A stretch of DNA of 64,000 nt from JAUYIV01 sp035464675 (GTDB lineage Bacteria; Actinomycetota; Acidimicrobiia; Spongiisociales; UBA11373). Within the stretch, counting starts at the first letter, position 1; every line of letters begins with the position of its first letter. The DNA is taken from assembly GCA_035464675.1 (NCBI GenBank), contig DATHSA010000033.1:1-64000 (forward strand), in the 5' to 3' direction. Made by a program: the position numbers and the translations under genes. Shown here piece after piece: positions 18,501-26,854 of the stretch. The notes beneath the pieces are model-generated. The model was not told the origin of the DNA and did not search any database. It saw nothing but the letters and a program-made list of their open reading frames with translations.

Positions 18501-18980
18501 TCACGCCCCGGTTGACTCGGGGATGATCGCCCGGGCCTCGGGGCCCAGAGGGCGCTTGAGGATTCGTTGGACGATGTCGGTGGCCACGATCGGGTCTTCC
18601 ACCCGGCCGGAATGGACGAGGTAGCCGGCGAGCACCCCCGCGACGGCGTCGTCGACGATGTCGCGGTGGACGAGAAGGACGGTCCCTGGCTTGGCCGCGA
18701 TCTCCTGCATCTTCTTGAACACCCGGCCGACCGACCCCGGTTCGAGGTCGTTGAGCGGCTCGTTGTGAGCTTCGATCTCCGCCGCCTGATAGGCGGCGAT
18801 GTTCTGATTGCCCTCCAGGAGTGAGAGGACGGCGGTCACACCTGCGTTCTTCAACCAGGCGATCTCCTCCTCGCGCCGGACCCGGCGGTGCTGAGCGCCA
18901 TGGCCTCCGATGCGCTCCGAGACGGCGAGACGGTCGGAGATCACCCAGGTGAAGTCGCGGGGTTCCAGTCCGGTCATCAT
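18501..18980 (-). CDS. Dual-specificity-phosphatase-like protein without the catalytic Cys
   Basis: 159 residues. The layout matches small DSPs: strand-helix WLKNAGVTAVLSLLEG, later PGTVLLVH then a helix. Where active enzymes have HCxxGxxR, this one reads HRDIVDDAVAGVLAGYL (about residues 104-120). The nucleophilic Cys is Arg, and the Gly and P-loop Arg are also lost, so catalysis by the usual route is unlikely. It lies between folP and folK, where folB is often found; its start overlaps the folP stop. A pterin-binding, scaffold or replacement aldolase role would be inference. Confidence 0.72.
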   Translation of the reverse strand: MMTGLEPRDFTWVISDRLAVSERIGGHGAQHRRVRREEEIAWLKNAGVTAVLSLLEGNQNIAAYQAAEIEAHNEPLNDLEPGSVGRVFKKMQEIAAKPGTVLLVHRDIVDDAVAGVLAGYLVHSGRVEDPIVATDIVQRILKRPLGPEARAIIPESTGA

Positions 18981-19771
18981 CAGGGTCTCTCCCGCCTCAC
19001 GATAGCGTCCACCATGCGCGCCGAGCGCAGTCCCTCGACCACGTTGTGTGTGCGGATGACGCTCGCTCCGGAGGCGATCGCCAGGGCGTGGGCAGCCGTG
19101 GTGGGACCATCGCGCTCCTCCACCGGGATCGGACCGAGGACCCGCTCGATGAACGACTTCCGCGACGCCCCGACGAGCACCGGGCGGCCCGTCCCCGCGA
19201 GCCGGGCCACGCCATCGGTGAGGAGATCGAGGTTGTGGGCGACCGTCTTGCCGAAGCCGATACCGGGGTCCACGCAGATCCGGGAGGGGTCGACGCCATG
19301 GACCACGGCGTGCTCGGTGCGATCTACCAGGTAGTTGGCGACATCCTCCACGACGTCCGCGTAGCGGGGATCGTCCTGCATGGTCCTGGGGCTTCCCAGC
19401 ATGTGCATCAGGACCAGCCCCACCCCCGACTCGGCCACGAGCGTGGCCATTGCCGGATCGCCGAGCGCAGTGACATCGTTGACGATCGCGGCACCATCCG
19501 CGATCGCCGCCCTGGCAACGGTCGCCTTCGAGGTGTCGATCGAGACCACGATCCCCTCACGGGTGAGGGCCCTCACGACAGGGACGATGCGATCAGCCTC
19601 GGCATCCGCGTCGACGGGGTCCGCTCCGGGACGCGTCGACTCCCCTCCAACGTCGATGAGATCCGCGCCGTCCCTGGCCATCTGCAGACCGTGGGCGACG
19701 GCGGCGTCGAAGGCCAGGAACCTCCCGCCGTCCGAGAACGAGTCGGGGGTGACGTTGAGGATCCCCATCAC
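18980..19771 (-). CDS. folP: Dihydropteroate synthase
   Basis: 263 residues from the GTG at 19771 (ATG 19768 next). The core reads MGILNVTPDSFSDGG, DVGGESTRPGA, ICVDPGIGFGK and GASRKSF, all pterin/pABA-site motifs. In-frame codons upstream to about 19850 read like a natural N-terminal extension (RWEIGGG) but contain no standard start and run into ftsH's end. It joins pterin pyrophosphate to pABA; the target of sulfonamides. Confidence 0.94.
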   Translation of the reverse strand: MMGILNVTPDSFSDGGRFLAFDAAVAHGLQMARDGADLIDVGGESTRPGADPVDADAEADRIVPVVRALTREGIVVSIDTSKATVARAAIADGAAIVNDVTALGDPAMATLVAESGVGLVLMHMLGSPRTMQDDPRYADVVEDVANYLVDRTEHAVVHGVDPSRICVDPGIGFGKTVAHNLDLLTDGVARLAGTGRPVLVGASRKSFIERVLGPIPVEERDGPTTAAHALAIASGASVIRTHNVVEGLRSARMVDAIVRRERP

Positions 19772-19848
19772 GAGGGTGTGATGCTCGTTGGAGAGGGTGG
19801 CGCCCCCGCCGATCTCCCAGCGGGTCGGCTCGAATGGTCGCCGCAGGC

Positions 19849-21801
19849 TCAGGAGGAGCCGCTCCCATCGGAGGTGCGCGCCGCGGCGATGTCACCCCGG
19901 GCGATCTCGCCGTTGGGCGCCTGGATCCGCATCGAGCCGTTGGGAACGTGCTCCCACTTGGGCACGTCGGCAAGGATCTCCTCGATGTCGGGCGCATAGA
20001 GCGTCTCTTTGTCGAGGAGTGCATCGGCCAGTCGGTCGAGGGCGTCCCGATGAGTCGTGATGATCGCCCGCGCCTCTTCGTGCGCCTGGTTGATCAGCTT
20101 GCGGACCTCCTCGTCGATCATCGCCGCGACCTCGTCCGAGTAGTCGATCGATCGGTTGTAGTCCCGCCCGAGAAACACCTGCCCCTGCGGGGTTCCGTAC
20201 CGCATCGGGCCGAGGCGGTCGCTCATGCCGTGCTCCATGACCATGGAACGGGCGAGGTCCGTGGCCTGCTCGATGTCGTTGTGGGCCCCCGTCGAGGGAT
20301 CCCCGAAGATGATCTCCTCGGCAGTCCGCCCCCCGAGGGCGCGTGCCAGCGTGTCGACCATCTCGGAGCGGCGGCGATACGATCGGTCCTCCATCGGCAT
20401 CGAGCGGGTGTACCCACCCATCCGACCGCGAGGGATGATCGTCACCTTGGTCACCGGGTCGGCGTGTGGGAGGGCGAACCCGACCAGCGCGTGGCCGCCC
20501 TCGTGGTAGGCGGTGAGCTGCTTCTCCTCGTCGGTCATCACCTTGCTTCGGCGCTCGGGCCCTGCGATGACCCGGTCGATCGCCTCCTCCAACTCGGCCT
20601 GGGAGATCTCGTCCTTGTCCCTGCGGGCGGCGAGCAGCGCCGCCTCGTTGATGGTGTTGGCCAGGTCCGCACCTGTGAAGCCGGGCGTCGCCCGGGCGAT
20701 CTGGGCAAGATCGACGTCGTCGCCGAACGGCTTGCCCTTGGCGTGGACCTCGAGGATCTTCTCCCTGCCCCTGATGTCGGGACGGTCGACGACGATCTGG
20801 CGATCGAATCGACCCGGTCGCAGCAGCGCCGGGTCGAGGATGTCCGGCCGGTTGGTGGCGGCGATGAGGATCACGCCGGTCTTCACGTCGAACCCATCCA
20901 TCTCCACCAGCAGCTGGTTGAGGGTCTGCTCACGCTCGTCGTGGCCGCCACCGAGGCCGGCACCGCGGTGGCGGCCAACGGCGTCGATCTCGTCCACGAA
21001 GACGATCGCCGGTGCCTGCGCCTTTGCCTGCTCGAAGAGATCGCGGACCCGGCTGGCTCCGACGCCGACGAACATCTCGACGAAGTCGGACCCGGAGATC
21101 GAGAAGAACGGGACTCCCGCCTCGCCGGCGACGGCACGGGCGAGCAGGGTCTTGCCGGTGCCCGGCGGGCCGTACAGCAGAACACCCTTGGGGATCTTGG
21201 CGCCCATCGCACGGAACTTCTGGGGTCGCGACAGGAACTCCTTGATCTCGTAGAGCTCCTCGACCGCCTCCTCGGCCCCGGCGACATCGGCGAACGTGAC
21301 CTTGGGCATGTCGCGGCTGATCTGCTTCGCCTTGGCCTTGCCGAACTGCATCACCCGGTTGCCGCCGCCCTGCATCTGCAGGAGGATGAATATGAAGACA
21401 CCGAAGATCAGCACGTACGGCAGGACTGCCAGCAACCACTCCCAGATCCCCGGATTCTCGGACTCGATCTCGAGAACCACTCCGTTGTCGAGAATCAACC
21501 GGGTCAGGTCGCCTTCGTAGCCATCGGGGAACGTGGTCTCGAACCGGCCGCCACCGGCACCCTCCGTGTACGTGCCGGTGATGACGTTGGACTTCTGCTT
21601 GATCGTGACGGTCTCGATGTCACCGGCGGCGAGTTGTGTCTCGAACCGGTCCAGCGTCAGCTCCTCGGGGCCGGTCGCCGAGCTGACAAAGGTGTTGACC
21701 AGCATGATCGCCACGGTGACGATCACCAGGTACACCAGCACGGTGCGAACGGTTCGGCTCACGTGTTCGAGTCCAATCGAAGACGGTGGGACCGGCGCCA
21801 T
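19849..21801 (-). CDS. ftsH: FtsH membrane AAA+ metalloprotease
   Basis: 650 residues. Two transmembrane helices (about 18-38 and 120-142) flank an extracytoplasmic domain. AAA domain: Walker A GPPGTGKT, Walker B IVFVDEIDA, SRH in TNRPDILDPALLRPGRFDR. Zn site HEGGH (residues about 440-444) with the distal Asp in the TAEEIIFGDPSTG region. It degrades membrane and unstable cytosolic proteins. The C-terminal tail after residue 620 is short. A GTG a few codons in (VSRTVRT) is an alternative start. Confidence 0.96.
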   Translation of the reverse strand: MAPVPPSSIGLEHVSRTVRTVLVYLVIVTVAIMLVNTFVSSATGPEELTLDRFETQLAAGDIETVTIKQKSNVITGTYTEGAGGGRFETTFPDGYEGDLTRLILDNGVVLEIESENPGIWEWLLAVLPYVLIFGVFIFILLQMQGGGNRVMQFGKAKAKQISRDMPKVTFADVAGAEEAVEELYEIKEFLSRPQKFRAMGAKIPKGVLLYGPPGTGKTLLARAVAGEAGVPFFSISGSDFVEMFVGVGASRVRDLFEQAKAQAPAIVFVDEIDAVGRHRGAGLGGGHDEREQTLNQLLVEMDGFDVKTGVILIAATNRPDILDPALLRPGRFDRQIVVDRPDIRGREKILEVHAKGKPFGDDVDLAQIARATPGFTGADLANTINEAALLAARRDKDEISQAELEEAIDRVIAGPERRSKVMTDEEKQLTAYHEGGHALVGFALPHADPVTKVTIIPRGRMGGYTRSMPMEDRSYRRRSEMVDTLARALGGRTAEEIIFGDPSTGAHNDIEQATDLARSMVMEHGMSDRLGPMRYGTPQGQVFLGRDYNRSIDYSDEVAAMIDEEVRKLINQAHEEARAIITTHRDALDRLADALLDKETLYAPDIEEILADVPKWEHVPNGSMRIQAPNGEIARGDIAAARTSDGSGSS

Positions 21802-21834
21802 GGTATCCCGCTTGGCCGCCTATCGGCGGCCAGC

Positions 21835-21911
21835 CGTTACCCGTTACCCGTTACCCGTTTACCCGTTACCCGTTACCCGTGCGGGGTCGCAAGGAACGGG
21901 GAACGGGCAAC
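21835..21911. repeat. Six tandem CGTTACC heptamers plus inverted copies
   Basis: Six copies of CGTTACC (one with an extra T) run from 21835 to 21877. After about 16 bases the complement pattern follows as AACGGGG, AACGGGC, AACG (21894-21911). The arms can pair. This is the clearest member of a family of gap repeats in the window. It lies between ftsH and hpt. Confidence 0.8.
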
Positions 21912-21930
21912 GTGAGAGGGCACCGCCCTC

Positions 21931-21934
<4 letters not shown>
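21912..21934 (-). terminator. Intrinsic terminator hairpin of the tilS-hpt transcript
   Basis: GTGAGAGGGC and GCCCTCTCAC form a perfect 10-bp stem with a 3-base ACC loop. It covers the hpt stop codon (21931-21933). It separates the hpt and ftsH transcripts together with the repeat next to it. Confidence 0.75.
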
Positions 21935-22448
<514 letters not shown>

Positions 22449-22452
<4 letters not shown>

Positions 22453-23720
22453 GTCTTCACCGCGGCCACGCCCACATCACCACCCTGTCCGGCTGCGACC
22501 CGGATGGCCACCACCCACACGATTCTCCCATCGGACTCGAGGACCGGCCAGCGCGCTCGCAGACGCGAAGGCACGCCGGCCTCGGACAGAGCGTCGGAGA
22601 CCTTCTTGGCGCCCCCGGGGATCGCGATCCGGTCGCCGGGCCGGGCGGCACGCACGACCAGGGGACCCTCGGGTACGACCGCCCCGTGGCGGCCAAGGCC
22701 GGCGGAGCCGGGTGCGCCGGAGACGACACGCCAGGGCCCGAAGACGACCTCACCGGGAATCTCGAGGCCAACCGGCTCAGGTGGGGACGGTGGCTCCCCG
22801 GCGTGGACGGCGACATAGGGTCCCTCGCGCTGTGCCAGGAACCCGCCGGCGATCTGGCCGGCCGTGCCGGAGACCGCCGCGAGCACGGCGGCGACGTCGG
22901 CCGCGGTGCCGGGATAGGGGTCGAGGACGATCCGCAGGGCCCGCCTCGCGACACGCGCGGCGACCGGTGCCGGGAGTGCAACGAGGGCGGCGGCCGGAAC
23001 CAGCACGGCCTCCTCGTCGTGGCGTATCGGCACCTCCCCGGCGCGAGCTTCGAGCATCTCGTCGTCGGCCGCGACGAAGTCTGCCGTACGAGCGAGTGCC
23101 TCCCGCAGCCCGGGGTTGAACTCTCGCTCCAGAAGCGGAATCACCTCCTGGCGGAGCCGGTTGCGCCGAACCGACACGTCGTCATTCTGAGGATCGTCGA
23201 CGAACGGGAGCTCGGCGGCCCGGGCGACGGCCCGCGCCCGATCCCTGGGGATCCCGAGGAGGGGACGCGCCCAGGGGAAGCGCCGACGCGGAATCCCCCT
23301 CAGACCGCCTGACCCGGCTCCCCGGATCAGGTTCCCCAACACGGTTTCGGCCTGGTCGTCGCGGGTGTGTCCGGTGAGGATCCACTCGGCGGAGTCACGA
23401 GCCTTCTCGAGCGCCTCCAGACGGGACTGCCGCAGCTCGGTCTCGGTGTCTCCACCCGGTGCGTCGATGATCACGTGCTCGAGCCCGAGATGGTCGGCGA
23501 TCTCGGTCGCGGCGCGGACCAGCGACCCGGAGCCGGGGAGGTGGTGATGCACCGTCACGGCCCGAGCCGGCGCACCCGATCCAGCCACCGCATAGGCCAT
23601 CGCCGCGGAATCGGCTCCGCCGCTGAGGGCGACAAGGACGCTACCCGGGGGGAGCTCCGCGGCGACCTCGGCCACGAAAGCATCCAGATCCGCGGTGCTC
23701 AGCCCACCCGTTCCAGCCAC
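22449..23720 (-). CDS. tilS: tRNA(Ile)-lysidine synthetase
   Basis: 423 residues. N-terminal PP-loop ATPase with VALSGGADSAAMAYA (about residue 32), and GHTRDDQAET followed by the substrate-binding domain and a C-terminal TilS_C domain (RPGDRIAIPGGAKKVSDAL). It converts the wobble C of the CAU isoleucine tRNA to lysidine. The first 22 bases overlap the upstream zincin gene. Confidence 0.93.
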
Positions 23721-24736
23721 TTCCTCGGTGCCTTGATCTCGTCCAGTGTGGGTAGGTGATCCGGGCCGACCCAGACCGTGTCCAGGGCCGAAAAGCCGGC
23801 GGTTCGCTCGACATCGAGGATGAACCGCTCCCCCAGCTCGTACTGCTTCATCTTCATCTCGAGCCCGGTCAGGCGGAAGAAGGCTGCGGTCCGCGGGTCC
23901 TTGCGGCGAAGTTTGAGGATGCGAGACATGCGATCCTGGGTGACCAACCGTCGCGCCCCGATTCGGTCCATGACGACATGTCCGTGGCCCTCGAGAAGAG
24001 CCATCAGCGACTGAACGCGATCGAGGAGGTCGCGCTGCTCGGGAGTCGCCAGGACTCCCATCAAACCCGACTCATCGACCATCGGTCGTCCCTCACGCGC
24101 AGCCTCGCGCATCTCACCGGCGATCCTCTGCAGCCGACCGGGCTCGGGATCCGACATCTCGACCAGGCCCTCCACCAACTCGAAGAAGTAGGGACGCAGC
24201 CATGGCACCCCGGTGAACTGAAGCCGGTGAGTGCACTCATGGAGGGCGACCCAGAAGCGAAACTCGTCAGGACGGAACTCGTGCTGCCGCTCCATCATCA
24301 GGATGTTGGCCCCGACGAACAGAACCACATCGCCCTCGGCCTCGTCACCCGAGGGGAGGACGAGTTCGTACTGTCCGAGCACCCGCTTGGAGAGGACCCC
24401 GACGAGCGCACCGACCTCGGCGCCGAGGAGCCGGGAGACCAGGCGGCGGCCGAAGCCGCCCCGGCCCTTCCCCATCAGTTTTCGCTCGGCGGGGGCGAGG
24501 AGGCGGCCGAACGAATCGATGCTCCCCCGTGCCCAGTCGGCCCGGCGAAGCACGCGAACGGTGGGATCCCCGATCCAGTGCAGGCCGGTCTCCTCCTCGA
24601 CGAGCCGGGCCGCCTCGGTTACGAAGCCGGAGGCCTGACGTTCGAGTAGGCCGAAGTGGTACGAGTCCTCGAGGGGGTGCGACCCGGCGAGCCGCCCGGC
24701 GACGCGGGTGGCCACGCTCCAGTCGATGCCGCTCAC
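23699..24736 (-). CDS. Zincin-like putative metallohydrolase (DUF2342 / TIGR03624 type)
   Basis: 345 residues from a GTG that overlaps the previous stop (GTGA). Zinc motif HECTH near residue 175 in FWVALHECTHRLQF, the feature of the actinobacterial zincin family once tied to coenzyme F420 gene neighbourhoods. C-terminal KMKQYELGERFI and APRKWLERVG fit the family end. No signal peptide. Target unknown; it is nearly always beside tilS in actinobacteria. Confidence 0.82.
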   Translation of the reverse strand: MSGIDWSVATRVAGRLAGSHPLEDSYHFGLLERQASGFVTEAARLVEEETGLHWIGDPTVRVLRRADWARGSIDSFGRLLAPAERKLMGKGRGGFGRRLVSRLLGAEVGALVGVLSKRVLGQYELVLPSGDEAEGDVVLFVGANILMMERQHEFRPDEFRFWVALHECTHRLQFTGVPWLRPYFFELVEGLVEMSDPEPGRLQRIAGEMREAAREGRPMVDESGLMGVLATPEQRDLLDRVQSLMALLEGHGHVVMDRIGARRLVTQDRMSRILKLRRKDPRTAAFFRLTGLEMKMKQYELGERFILDVERTAGFSALDTVWVGPDHLPTLDEIKAPRKWLERVG

Positions 24737-25002
24737 TGTATGACGCGGTAGCGGCCCTTGATCCTGACTGCGTAGCCGACAAGGACACCGGCAACGACGA
24801 CGCCACTCAGGACGAGAAGGGTCGGAACGAGGAAGCGGAACGTCCAGGCGTCCTCGGCGGGCGGCTCTGCCTCCTCGCCGACGATCACAACAGGACCGCT
24901 CTCCGGCGACGGGGCCTCGCCCTCCCCGGCAGACGCCGCAGGCATGGCTCCGAGAGCGAGGACGATGGCGATGAGGGCGAGGGCGACGCGCAGGCGCTTC
25001 AT
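24733..25002 (-). CDS. Small secreted-type membrane protein
   Basis: 89 residues. N-terminal signal-like helix (residues 5-25), an acidic/Pro-rich outer stretch, and a second helix at about residues 58-80 with a basic end (RIKGRYRV). Start chosen because TAACCT lies exactly 7 bases before the ATG and no Shine-Dalgarno exists. Stop overlaps the zincin start, so it heads that operon. Family not recognised. Confidence 0.65.
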   Translation of the reverse strand: MKRLRVALALIAIVLALGAMPAASAGEGEAPSPESGPVVIVGEEAEPPAEDAWTFRFLVPTLLVLSGVVVAGVLVGYAVRIKGRYRVIQ

Positions 25003-25009
25003 GCCCGGC

Positions 25010-25015
25010 AGGTTA
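25010..25015 (-). promoter_or_regulatory. -10 box TAACCT for the leaderless operon start at 25002
   Basis: On the minus strand TAACCT is followed by 7 bases and the ATG. TTGACC is present upstream but only 13 bases away, too close for a normal -35. Confidence 0.5.
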
Positions 25016-25081
25016 GGCGGCAACCAGGGGTCAACGACCGGAGTACATGTCGACTGCCGGCGGCGAGCCGGCTGATGGACC

Positions 25082-25276
25082 TCAGCCCTCGGGGACGATG
25101 CGGCCCCGGAGACGCGGGAAGCGCGTCGGTGCATGGGCGTAGCAGTGCGACCGCTTGTTGTAGCGGGACAGCACCGTCTCACACGTGTCGTGCTCGCACA
25201 CGCGCGTGCCGTCGGTCTGCTTGGGAGCACGCAGCTTCCCTTGCACCCGGTTGCCCTTCATGATCTCGGACGACAT
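25082..25276 (-). CDS. Small Cys/His zinc-binding-like protein
   Basis: 64 residues with GGAGG 5 bases before the ATG. The middle carries CEHDTCETVLSRYNKRSHCYAH: Cys and His spaced like a short zinc finger, with a conserved-looking VLSRYN loop. Basic overall. Similar small Cys proteins occur in actinobacteria, but I do not recognise a named family or function. It stands downstream of rsrA on the same strand and may be in that transcript. Confidence 0.68.
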   Translation of the reverse strand: MSSEIMKGNRVQGKLRAPKQTDGTRVCEHDTCETVLSRYNKRSHCYAHAPTRFPRLRGRIVPEG

Positions 25277-25309
25277 TCGTACCTCCAGAGGAGGGCGGAA
25301 CCCGAAAGG

Positions 25310-25552
25310 TTACCCCACACTCCCGTCGGAATCATGTTCATGGATGAACGTCATGAGCCGCTCTGCGAGTTCCGGAGGCATCTCCTCACGGCAACACTGA
25401 CGAATCCGCGACTTGAGCGCCTCTTCGAACCGGAAGCCCTCGCCGCACGGCGGGCAACGTCGAAGGTGCCACCGAATCCGGACGCGGCGCACCGCGGTCG
25501 TCTCGCCGTCGATGAACTCGTACATCTGGCTGTGCGCCTCGTGGCAATTCAT
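25310..25552 (-). CDS. RsrA-type zinc anti-sigma factor
   Basis: 80 residues from ATG at 25552, overlapping the sigma-factor stop by 4 bases (ATGA). The ZAS motif HxxxCxxC is present in WHLRRCPPC (about residues 28-36), with upstream Cys/His in NCHEAHSQMYEF. In RsrA, oxidation of these Cys residues releases the sigma factor. An additional CC pair lies near residue 53. Thiol-oxidation sensing is inferred from the family. Confidence 0.87.
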   Translation of the reverse strand: MNCHEAHSQMYEFIDGETTAVRRVRIRWHLRRCPPCGEGFRFEEALKSRIRQCCREEMPPELAERLMTFIHEHDSDGSVG

Positions 25553-26112
25553 GATCCGGCGATGCCTCGCTGCTCTGCAAACTCCCACAACGCCTTCTGG
25601 AGAGCCTTTCTTCCGCGATGCAAGCGCGACATGACCGTCCCGATCGGCGTATCCATGATGTCGGCGATCTCCTTGTAGGAAAATCCTTCGACGTCGGCGA
25701 GGAGCACCGGGATCCGGAAGATCTCTGGAAGGGACTCCAGGGCCCCCTTGATGTCATCGTCCACGATCCGATCGAGCGCCTCCTCTTCGGCACTCCTCTC
25801 GGCACCCCCCGGACCCTCCTCCCCCATCCGCTGATACAGGTAGAGATCCTCCAGTTCCCCGAGCTCCACTTCGGTGGGCCGTCGGGTCTTGCGCCGATAG
25901 CGGTTGATGAACGTGTTGGTGAGGATCCGGTACAGCCAGGCACGCAGGTTGGTCCCAGCCTGGAACGTGTGATATCCGCGGTACGCCTTGAGCAGTGCCT
26001 CCTGGAGCACGTCCTCCGCGTCGGCAGGATTACGCGTCATCCTGAGCGCAGCCGAGTACAGCTGCGGGAGGAACTCCTGCACATCGTCTTCAAAGGTGGC
26101 CTGGTCGGCCAT
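25549..26112 (-). CDS. SigR/SigH-like ECF sigma factor
   Basis: 187 residues. Region 2 includes ADAEDVLQEALLKAYRGYHTF and NLRAWLYRILTNTFINRYRR; region 4 has FSYKEIADIMDTPIGTVMSRLHRGRKAL. With the adjacent ZAS anti-sigma gene this matches the group that controls thiol-oxidative stress in actinobacteria. Start at 26112 has a G-rich sequence just upstream. No GGAAT/GTT autoregulatory promoter was found in the 40 bases before tRNA-Thr. Confidence 0.91.
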   Translation of the reverse strand: MADQATFEDDVQEFLPQLYSAALRMTRNPADAEDVLQEALLKAYRGYHTFQAGTNLRAWLYRILTNTFINRYRRKTRRPTEVELGELEDLYLYQRMGEEGPGGAERSAEEEALDRIVDDDIKGALESLPEIFRIPVLLADVEGFSYKEIADIMDTPIGTVMSRLHRGRKALQKALWEFAEQRGIAGS

Positions 26113-26152
26113 GTGCCCCCCGGGGCTGGCTGCCGTGCCGCCTCGGACACGG

Positions 26153-26227
26153 TGGAGCCGGAGCGGGGATTTGAACCCCGGACCTGCTCATTACGAGTGA
26201 GCTGCTCTACCCCTGAGCTACTCCGGC
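26153..26227 (-). tRNA. tRNA-Thr (anticodon CGT)
   Basis: 75 bases including an encoded CCA. The 7-bp acceptor stem is GCCGGAG/CTCCGGC; the anticodon stem GCTCA/TGAGC has loop CTCGTAA, anticodon CGT, reading ACG codons. T-arm GGTTCAAATCC is normal. It is between sigR and the cytochrome gene, upstream of sigR on the same strand. Confidence 0.95.
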
Positions 26228-26245
26228 GTGAGGCGGGAATGGTAG

Positions 26246-26262
26246 ACCGTTGCCCGTTGCCC
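26246..26262. repeat. Short CCGTTGC tandem repeat
   Basis: CCGTTGC-CCGTTGC-CCG, a small member of the CCCGTYRC gap-repeat family, just upstream of tRNA-Thr. Confidence 0.55.
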
Positions 26263-26326
26263 GAAGAGAGGTATCGCCCGGGCCGCCCCCGACATCGGCG
26301 GTGTACCTCAGATCGATCGTCCGTAC

Positions 26327-26349
26327 AGCCGACTCGCCCGTTGTCGGCT
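26327..26349 (-). terminator. Hairpin terminator after the cytochrome gene
   Basis: AGCCGAC and GTCGGCT make a 7-bp stem with a 9-base loop, 8 bases past the cytochrome stop codon. The loop also carries a CGGGCGA (family repeat word). Confidence 0.5.
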
Positions 26350-26356
26350 CCCCGGC

Positions 26357-26809
26357 TCAGGGGTGACTCGGGTCCCGGAAGATGCCGGCCGCCTGCTGCT
26401 CGGCACGCACGAAGGCGACGATGTCGGCGACGTCGTCACGCGTGAGACCCGGCACCGGATCCATGGAGCCGAAGTTCCAGTGATGCTGCACCACGCCGCG
26501 TGCCACCGCCTGCTGAAAGGCCTCATCGGAGTGATGGTTGGGTGCGTAGTAGCGATGCAGCAACGGCGGCCCGAAGCCCGTTCCCGTCAGGTCGACGCCA
26601 TGACATGCCGCACAGTTGGCGAGGAACAGCTGCCGACCCTCGGCGAGGGCCGCAGGGTCGACCGGATCGGTAGCCGACTCCGGTGCCTCGTTTCCAGCCG
26701 TCACGACGACGAAGGCGATGAGAGTCGCCCCCAGGATGCCCCCCACGATCATCACCCAGCGCAACCTCCGGGGCTGGCGGGGACGTGCCCGTCGGTTCCT
26801 GGCGACCAC
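26357..26809 (-). CDS. Membrane-anchored c-type cytochrome
   Basis: 150 residues from the GTG at 26809, with GAGGGG 6-8 bases upstream; an open frame continues through the divergent ATPase but has no coding look. Basic N terminus, one transmembrane anchor (about residues 18-38), then a class I cytochrome domain with CAACH (about residue 70), and a candidate Met ligand in FGSMDPVPGLTRDDV. It carries electrons outside the membrane. Divergent from a copper ATPase. Confidence 0.83.
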   Translation of the reverse strand: MVARNRRARPRQPRRLRWVMIVGGILGATLIAFVVVTAGNEAPESATDPVDPAALAEGRQLFLANCAACHGVDLTGTGFGPPLLHRYYAPNHHSDEAFQQAVARGVVQHHWNFGSMDPVPGLTRDDVADIVAFVRAEQQAAGIFRDPSHP

Positions 26810-26841
26810 TGGTTTCCCCTCGCGATCGAGCGGACTCAGCG

Positions 26842-26847
26842 TACCGT
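26842..26847 (+). promoter_or_regulatory. -10 box TACCGT for leaderless copB
   Basis: TACCGT followed by 7 bases and ATG at 26855. The same box and spacing precede the helicase gene at 51744. Confidence 0.55.
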
Positions 26848-26854
26848 TGTCGCC

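Noticed and set aside
21835..21881. CRISPR-like array
   Set aside because: The units are 7 bases with no spacers and no cas genes; it is a simple tandem repeat.
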